DNA of 64,000 nucleotides from Lobosporangium transversale (Eukaryota; Mortierellomycota; Mortierellomycetes; Mortierellales; Mortierellaceae): NCBI RefSeq assembly GCF_002105155.1, contig NW_019028979.1, positions 992,001 to 1,056,000 of the forward strand, read 5' to 3'. Shown piece by piece: positions 57,037 to 64,000 of this stretch (position 1 is its first letter; each line of letters starts with the position of its first letter). The notes under the pieces were generated by a model. It saw only the letters and a program-made list of their open reading frames with translations, ran no database searches and was not told where the DNA came from. The position numbers and the translations under genes were made by a program.

Positions 57037-59013
57037 ATGGGTGGAGACACAAAGTACTACGATATCCTTGGAGTGTCGCCTAATGCAACCGATGCTGAAA
57101 TCAAAAAGGTACCTTGCTTTGCTCATGAAAATCGATCCAAAAGGCATTGTTTTATTTTTCAGGAACAATTGCAAAATGGGTAAATCCCATAGACCCATCA
57201 ACTCAGGATCATACAATTAACCCCCAAATCCTTGGACAATACTTATCCATTTAGGCATATAGAAAGTTGGCTATGAAACATCACCCTGATAAGAACCCTG
57301 ATGCTGGAGACAAGTTCAAAGAGATTAGGTAAAGGAAAAAAATAAAAAAATAAAAGTGGGTCGGACACTTTTTTATTGTCCATAGTCTTTCAATCTCTTA
57401 GGCTGTAGCCTTATTAGGCCGCAACATCTAATTCTCTTATATTTTACTTATCTTTTATTCTTTCCCTCCTGATTCTGATAGCCATGCTTATGAAACTTTG
57501 AGTGATCCAGAGGCCCGTGAGATGTATGATCAGTATGGCGAGGATGGGCCTGGCGGTGCAGGAGGATTTGGCTTCGGAGGTATGTCTCAGGAAGAAATGT
57601 TTGCGCACATGTTCGGCGGCGGAGGATTTTTTGGAGGCGATGAGTTCCCAGGAGCAGGAGGTCGTCGGTCCAAACCACGCCGTGGTGAAGATATTTCTCA
57701 TAATCTCAACGTTACTCTTGAGGACCTCTACAACGGAAAGACAACCAAGTTGTCTCTAGAGAAAAATGTTATCTGCGGTCTCTGTCATGGGTAAGCAAGA
57801 GAGCTAGATCAAAACCGACACATTATGAATAGACTTTTAGATAAAGAGACTCTTTTGAAAGTTTCTTTGTGAGAATCTGCATGTCAATGATTATATCAAC
57901 CATTTCGACTAATCACCGTCTTAATCTTGCTGCAATATCATTCGTTCATAGCAAAGGAGGCAAGGCTGGTGCAGTCAAAAAGTGCACGACATGCGATGGT
58001 CGTGGAGTCAAACTAGTTGTAAGACAGATCGGTCCTGGCATGATGCAGCAAATGCAGGTCCCATGTACCGGATGTAAGTACAAATATAATTTTATGTTTT
58101 TCGTTCATAAATTTTCGGATCAATTTTTCTGAACGTTTCGCCTCACATGTTTCTAATGCTCTGTCTGCTCTTGTGTTTCTTGTGTTTAATTGTCTTTCTT
58201 TCTCATGCAACGTTATTTGATAATAGGTAAAGGCCAAGGCGAAACCATGCGCGATAAGGACAAATGTAAAAAGTGCAAAGGCAATAAGGTCGTTAATGAG
58301 AAAAAGGTCATGGAGATCTTTATCGAGAAGGGCATGCGTCACGGTGAGAAGATTCCGATGAAGGGCGAGGGTGATCAACAACCTGGTATCGAGACTGGTG
58401 ATGTGGTTCTGGTTCTTCAGCAGAAACCTCATGCTTTGTTTGAGCGTAGTGGCGCTGATTTGTCATGCAAAATCACTATCCCATTGGTTGAAGCGCTCTG
58501 TGGTTTCTCAAAGATCTTGATCACTCATTTGGACGGCCGTGGGATTCATGTGGAACACCCTGCAGGAAAAATCATCAGGCCCGGTGAGGTCAAGAAGATT
58601 AGTGGAGAGGGTATGCCCCATTTCAAGAGGCCCCATGATAAGGGTGATCTTTACATTACCTTTGAGGTTGAGTTCCCTAAGGACGACTGGCTTCCTGCTG
58701 GTGACCTGAAGGTAAAGACATTTATAGGAATGTTTTACGGCGCTTTACTCTGTTCATCATATGATTCACTTCTTTTTTTTGGTTAACTTTTTTTTTTTTT
58801 TTTTTTTTTTTTTTGGGCTGCTAGGTGCTTGAGAAACTCCTACCCGCCCGTGGTCCTGCTGCAATGGAGCCTGAGTTGGTCGACCATTGCATCTTGGAAA
58901 AAGGAGACATGGACGATTATGGTGCTCAAAGCCATAGTGGCAATGCATATGATTCAGACGATTCTGAAGACGGACATGGTCATGGACCAGGAGTACAATG
59001 CGCGCAGTCTTAA
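57037..59013 (+). CDS. YDJ1: type I DnaJ / Hsp40 co-chaperone, Ydj1-like
   Basis: Predicted 416 residues in six exons: 57037-57108, 57255-57328, 57482-57790, 57952-58073, 58227-58711 and 58825-59013, all in phase. Order: J domain (1-70) with the HPD motif in 'KHHPDKNPD', which stimulates Hsp70 ATPase; Gly/Phe-rich linker; zinc-finger domain with four CxxC units ('CGLCHG', 'CTTCDGRG', 'CTGCKGQG', 'CKKCKGN'), two of them split by introns; then the substrate-binding C-terminal domains. The last four residues are CAQS, a CaaX box suited to farnesylation; yeast Ydj1 ends in a similar farnesylated box that places part of it on the ER. Introns 4 and 5 hold a T tract near the acceptor. It acts in cytosolic folding and import of precursors. 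Confidence 0.95.
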
Positions 59014-59313
59014 GAAAAAAAAAAAGTGTTTTTCTTTTTGCTCCGTTACTGGCTTCTTTTTATTTCTCTCATTTTTTTCATGTATCATAGAATGCAAAGC
59101 GACATGCAAATAAACCAGACATAGAGCATTGACATAAAAGGAAGCTATTTTTTTATTTTATTTTCTTTATTATTTTTTTTTTATTTTCTTTATTATTATT
59201 TTTTTTTTTTTTAATTTTGTTTTACTATATTCAATATATTTTATTATGGATGAGAAACAAGAGTATGGAGTCAACTATAGAGGGATGGATTTATTTATAC
59301 AAATGTCTTGGCA
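59014..59313. other. spacer between convergent genes
   Basis: 3' ends of the DnaJ and OSCA genes; T-rich (59148-59210) with ATTTTTTTT repeats. No gene. Confidence 0.6.
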
Positions 59314-62300
59314 TTATTGGCGGCGGACGTTGCTCTTATCATAAGCTTGCTGTGTGCTTTGGTTTAGACTGCTTTGAGTCAAAGCACGAGCCATAGCCTT
59401 GACATTGGGTGATGAATAAGATGGATCAGTATCATTGTCATCCCGATCGTACTTGTTAAGCGATGGAGATGATGAAGAGTGCTGAAGCTCTCTGTTGTTG
59501 TTTCTAGTGCCGCGAGCAGCGCCGGATGAAGGATTGTGAGTAAGCGCCTTCCTTGATGATGGCCGTGGAGTCGTAGGCGTTGAGGGCGAATCATTGTTCT
59601 CATGTGATTGCACAGGTGGCTGTTGTTGACCACCACTCCGGTTCCTATGAGCAGGCATTTTGATAGGTGGGAGATGCAGGGCTCTCTTATCTTCATACTG
59701 CATTGCTTTGCCAGTGGTCTTGTAGCTGTCTGTCTGATAAGATTTGGCCTTTTCCATAAAATCCGCTCCATTTCCGGAACCAGCACCATTGTTGTTGCTT
59801 CGCGTGCTGTAGCTATAAGGATCAGCAGCACGATCTGCACGATAGCGTCCAGCGACGAAAGAAGTCATATCTTGAGCACCATGGATTTTCGGAGTCGGTG
59901 GCTGATAGACCGCCTTATTGTTAGTGCTGCTGTTGTAGGTATCTCCATATTGATGCGTGGCTGATCTCGTCAAAGACTCTTTCTGATCATCAAAATGTTG
60001 ATCAGTGGAGTCATAATCATATCGTTGCTGTTGACGAGTAGGAGACTGAACGCGTCCATATTTCTCAGATCCCTTGGAGACATGACTCATTTCATAACTT
60101 TCATCATTGTTGTGCTGAGTACGGGATGAGTTCTTGCCACCTTGACTTGGCGTTCTGCTATGACTACCTACGCGAGCAGCACTGGCAGATCTCTTTCCTT
60201 CCTTGGGCGTAGACGAGGACTTGTTTTCGCCGTTGAGAACCTTTTGGCTCAATATCTTCTTGGCACCATCAGGGACGAGTGCAGCAACGACCTTGGACTT
60301 GAGGGCGGGGTTCTCAAAGCTAATGAGCAAAGGATTACCCTTGCTCTTATTGTTCTTGAACAGATGTCTCTCATCACGAGCCATACCATAATCATAATAG
60401 TCAATCTTGGAGTTGTATCTTTTAGAGAGGAACAGCTTGAACAGGATGGTCAAGATTGGAAGAGGAATCAGAGCCAAGGAATGCGTGTGGGCGGTCTTAA
60501 GATTAAGAACACCAATCATGACAATCTGGAAGAGGATCAGTGCAGCTAAGAGACGATTGTAGACTACACGGAAGAGGCGACCGCCAGTTTCGATCTTGGT
60601 ACGGAAGACGTACATGAGCTGGTACTTGTAAGTGAGTGAGGCCAACGAAAAGTAAACCACAGTGAAAAACAAAATTAAAGGAGCAACCACAGAGTACAAC
60701 AAGGCGACTGTGAGGAGGAACATGTGGGCAGAAAAATACAATGGAAAGTCAAAGACATCAGGCTTGTTCATGTTCTTGCTCTCCCGAGGTGTCACTGTGG
60801 TCTTGGCCCAGTATAAGATCAAGGACACAATTTGGGACAAGTCTAAGAGGGCACTAAAATTGCGAAGTGAGATGTAGTTGACCCAAAATAAACTGGTATC
60901 GATCACTTTCTGGGAGAGTAATTGCACAATGTTATCCTGGCGATTCACGAAATCCTTGATCAACGACCAAGTTGCCAACGAGAATTTGAAGGAAGACAAG
61001 AACAACTTGATGTCCGAGTAAAAACCCAAAATCATTCCTGAAATTGCAAAGATGATCAAGTTGTTGATGGTGAAGAACAGATAGAACTTGGCAAGCGTGG
61101 ATCGATCCATACTAGATTTAGTGATGCTGCCCTGGAACCAAGCTAAGTAGACGATGATCTTACGGACAATGTGGAGAAGAATGTCCATGATCAAGACTGG
61201 TAACAGTGACTGAAGCATACTGGCGGCAAATTTGTGATCCTTAAAGTACTCCCCCAAGTCTGGGAAGATTGCGACGATGCGCTCCAACTTGGCGATCGTG
61301 GTCAATAAGCCCATAGGGATGAAGAATAATAGAGAGAAAACCACAAATGCAGTGTTGACGATAACTTTGCGAGACTTGCGCAATTGTTTTGGGTTGGAGA
61401 CGTTGAACCAAATGATGTCCTTTGGTACAGGTGAGAGAAAAACATCAGGGGGATCAATCATTTTGGATCGCTTGCGGAGCTCCAAAGGGTCGCTCAAGAT
61501 CTTTGCAACGCGATGGGCGGCATGGATAGTTTCATAGGAAACAAATCCATAGTTGGTAGGTTGAGATGTATTGACCTGCATGCGTGTCTTTTCAATTTGA
61601 TCCGTCAGTTCTTCAATCCGCTGAGAGTAAAAATCAATGGCATCGATCTTGGAGCCACAGAGTCCTCCTGCTCTCACTGTCGGACGCTTGGAAGGCAGTC
61701 TGTTGGGGTCTGCATAGTACTTGGCAACAACTTTCTCCAGCGCCTTGACCATCTGCTTGTGCTTATCCATGAGCTCTGGTAACTTGTCAACCTTACGGCC
61801 CACAAGCGCTAGGACAGCTTTCTCAGGTAGACCCATACCATTCATGAAGTTGGCTAGTTTATCGTCGCTCTGTAACGAGGAAGGCAATCCCGCCAACATT
61901 AAAGTTCTCGAGGCCATTTCTTCTTGATAGGCCTCGCTCTGGAAGTAATGGATCCTGAATTTGAGGAAAGTCTTGTAGCCGTGGAATGTGGCATAGTACA
62001 AGAGTAAGCTAAAGAACCAGCAAGCGGCGACATGAGCCCAGAGCCAGTTCTTTTCTTCGACACCCGCCATCGTCAGCATTCCAATTTTGTCTGTTGGCTC
62101 TTTCCCGTCCATTTGTACTCGTTTTGTAATGATGACATTAATAGGAATGAGGACACAACACCCTATAATTGCCATGACAATGAATACATTTCGACACATC
62201 CGCAGAAACCGTATAAAGACTACAGCATCAAGTCCGATCTTGTCCATAAGAACTTCATCTGGACAACTCCATACTGGTTTCATCCATGAAAACCATCCTT

Positions 62301-62948
62301 CCTCGAGTCTTGGTGCTCGTTTACTATTGATAAGCAAAGAAAAGGAAAGAGAAAAAAAAAAAAGATTTCCATAAGAGAAGTGGCGGTTAGTCGTTGTTTA
62401 TAAATGAGGAGTGATAAACTACAATAATGAATGATGGTGAGCCCTTCTTTTTTCATTTCTTTTTTGTGAAACAATAAAGCGTATGGTTTTACAACATCTG
62501 TGGGCAAATTTGCTTTCACTGCAGCTTTCAGTTGCTTACTTACTCTTGTGGCGAGGCTTTATATTTTCGTGCATAGATGACTATATTTTAACATAAGATC
62601 ATTAGATCGAGAGAACGAAAGTTAGAACGGAGACTTTTTAATTGTCGGAGGAATTTGTTACAGTTCTAACCCCTCGTCCTTTTTTTCTTTTTTCTTTTTC
62701 TTTTTCTTTTAAACGAACAGATTTATTCACTATTTTATTGGTTTGACGACTGCTGTTGTGGTAGTGGATGTATTATAAGTGTTAAAAAGAAAAAAGGGAA
62801 AGTTACCTCCATTCTTGGGTCGAAGCCAGCAAAAAGCCCCAAGTGTGAGAAGTGAGAGACCAACATTAATGCCCAAGTTGGTAGCGAGAGCTGTTGGTTG
62901 CAGCTCGTTGATGGCTGCAATTTTTTCCGCTTGACTGATACTCGTCAT
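59314..62948 (-). CDS. CSC1: OSCA/TMEM63/Csc1-type stress-gated cation channel (DUF221)
   Basis: Predicted 1062 residues in three reverse-strand exons: 62807-62948, 62544-62580 and 59314-62323. Exon 1 gives the first TM helix and 'WLRPKNGG'. Exon 2 is a 37-base microexon encoding 'IYARKYKASPQ' in the right phase. Exon 3 begins 'KRAPRLEEGWFSWMKPVW' and runs through 'IGLDAVVFIRFLRMCRNVF'. The order is the N-terminal RSN1 helices, the cytosolic PHM7 domain ('RTLMLAGLPSSL', 'NYGFVSYETIHAAHRVA'), then the DUF221 TM bundle ('DIIWFNVSNPKQLRKSRK', 'PLILFFTVVYFSLASLTYKYQLMYV'). These channels open on hyperosmotic or mechanical stress and pass calcium. The last 330 residues are a Ser/Gln/Asn-rich cytosolic tail. 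About eleven TM helices. Without the microexon neither the phase nor the family motif is kept. Confidence 0.9.
62544..62580 (-). other. 37-base microexon of the OSCA gene
   Basis: Flanked by AAATATAG and GTAAGTAAG on the reverse strand. It joins a phase-1 donor (62807) to a phase-2 acceptor (62323), which cannot be joined directly. The peptide it adds fits the 'VYAPR.K' motif of the family. Confidence 0.85.
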
Positions 62949-64000
62949 GTTGGATGTTCTTTATGGTTATTTCAGAACCCCTGTCTCTTTTTTATAAGGT
63001 GGTGTTTGTATATGTTCCAAGGGTTATCAAAGCTTTATAAAGCGAGAACAGAGTCGAGAAAACAAGAGTTGGGCCGAGTTGAGGTTGATAGGAGGGGAGT
63101 TGGTGAATGAATGAATTATATCGTCAAGTGTCGTCAAAAAGGTCAGTCAAAAGACAAGTGGGACATAGGAATATGTGTAGTGATAAGAGAAAGAAAATCT
63201 GATTGGAAAACTTGTTTTCTGTTCAGGAACGGTCTCACAAATATTTAAATATGAAACGATGCAAAGAGGAGGTTGTTTTGCAATGGAAGGGGGGGAGAGG
63301 ATGAATGAGGAGTTGATGAATGAGGAACGAAGAAGGAAAGGAAGGAAGGAAGGTAATGACAAAGAAAAAAAGGAAAAGGAAAAGAAAAAGAAAAAGAAAA
63401 AGAGAGACAAGGGCGTAGAAAAAGGGAAAAAAGAAAGAGTAGGGCCATTATAGCCGCCTGTTTTTATATTGCTTAGATGATATGTATCTCCTTTTGACCT
63501 ATTGACTTTAATTAGATCCTAATCTTATTTGTAACACTTTGATTGCACTCAAATAACTTCTTTTCCCATGTTCTCATGTTGAATATTACCGCTCATTTCA
63601 CAATTTTGTGAACAATAATTTAAACGGCATCAGTGACAACAGCATACGCATGTTGTAAACGGACAGCCCATTCAGATCTGCTAGGGAAAAACAAAACAGC
63701 GACAACAGGTACACAGTAGACTGACAATAAAAGAACGAATGAGAACAACTTTACATACTCACACTCGGATAGTATTTACTTTTTGGCTAGTATTACTTTG
63801 GACATGTCCTAAAATGGTCCGATTGCGTGTGTTGTAAAACACTAAACTAGAGTTAGGAAATAGTATCACACCATTACACAAGTGTTGATGCATGCTATGC
63901 TATGCTATGCTTGGACAATAAACCGTGACGCTGGGTGACGATGGTGACGAATCCATTATTTTGTTTTGTTTGTTTTATTTCATTCTATGCGATGAAACTA
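62949..64000. other. terminal region, no gene seen
   Basis: Starts with the OSCA promoter side, then a 110-base purine-rich tract (about 63285-63440, AAAGGAAAAGG-type), then A+T-rich sequence and a TATGC microsatellite at 63893-63910. No ORF with family features. Confidence 0.6.
63893..63910 (+). repeat. TATGC microsatellite
   Basis: Three to four tandem copies of TATGC. Confidence 0.7.

Overview
The window is nuclear DNA from a filamentous fungus, most likely an early-diverging one of the Mortierella group. The case rests on dense short GT-AG introns, A+T-rich non-coding DNA full of 20-35 base poly(A)/poly(T) tracts, typical fungal genes (chitin deacetylase, DUF1769 protein, Stealth-type phosphotransferase, Ydj1-like Hsp40), and broken F-box genes of a style I associate with Mortierellaceae. 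The genus is inference; no marker gene or rRNA is present. Nineteen protein-coding genes are supported. Exon borders were worked out by hand from splice consensus, reading phase and family conservation, with no transcript data.

Layout. 0.3-5.1 kb: a START-domain phosphatidylcholine-transfer-like protein and a TMEM135-like membrane protein. 5.1-10.3 kb: a gene-poor accessory stretch with two fused, broken F-box genes and a roughly 980-base foldback element with Tc1/mariner-like ends. 10.3-14.8 kb: the most remarkable gene, a 1438-residue protein that appears to join a beta-rich lectin-like domain to three successive helical modules, each with a hydrophobic segment. It looks like an all-in-one version of the ClyA/HBL/NHE tripartite pore-forming toxins. 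15.7-22.4 kb: a rolling-stone-like membrane protein, a mitochondrial TGL2-like lipase, a pterin carbinolamine dehydratase (reverse strand) and a DUF1769 protein (reverse strand).

24.5-38.3 kb: two full-length ABC transporters in tandem, an ABCC/MRP type (1662 residues) and an ABCB/P-glycoprotein type (1372 residues), separated by 3.2 kb with only doubtful ORFs. 38.7-46.8 kb: aspartate-semialdehyde dehydrogenase (HOM2), a Stealth phosphotransferase with an EF-hand, a JmjC/cupin hydroxylase-like protein and a GPI-anchored chitin deacetylase (reverse strand). 48.7-55.4 kb: ribosomal proteins eL34, eL31 (reverse) and eS28, with a Myb-domain protein carrying a telobox-like motif between eL34 and eL31. 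55.6-62.9 kb: a FAM210/DUF1279 mitochondrial protein (reverse), a farnesylation-competent Ydj1-type DnaJ, and an OSCA/Csc1 stress-gated channel (reverse) with a 37-base microexon.

Most genes are unrelated housekeeping or membrane functions. The accessory signal is concentrated between 5 and 15 kb, where mobile-element and F-box debris precede the putative pore-forming protein. No tRNA, rRNA or CRISPR was seen.
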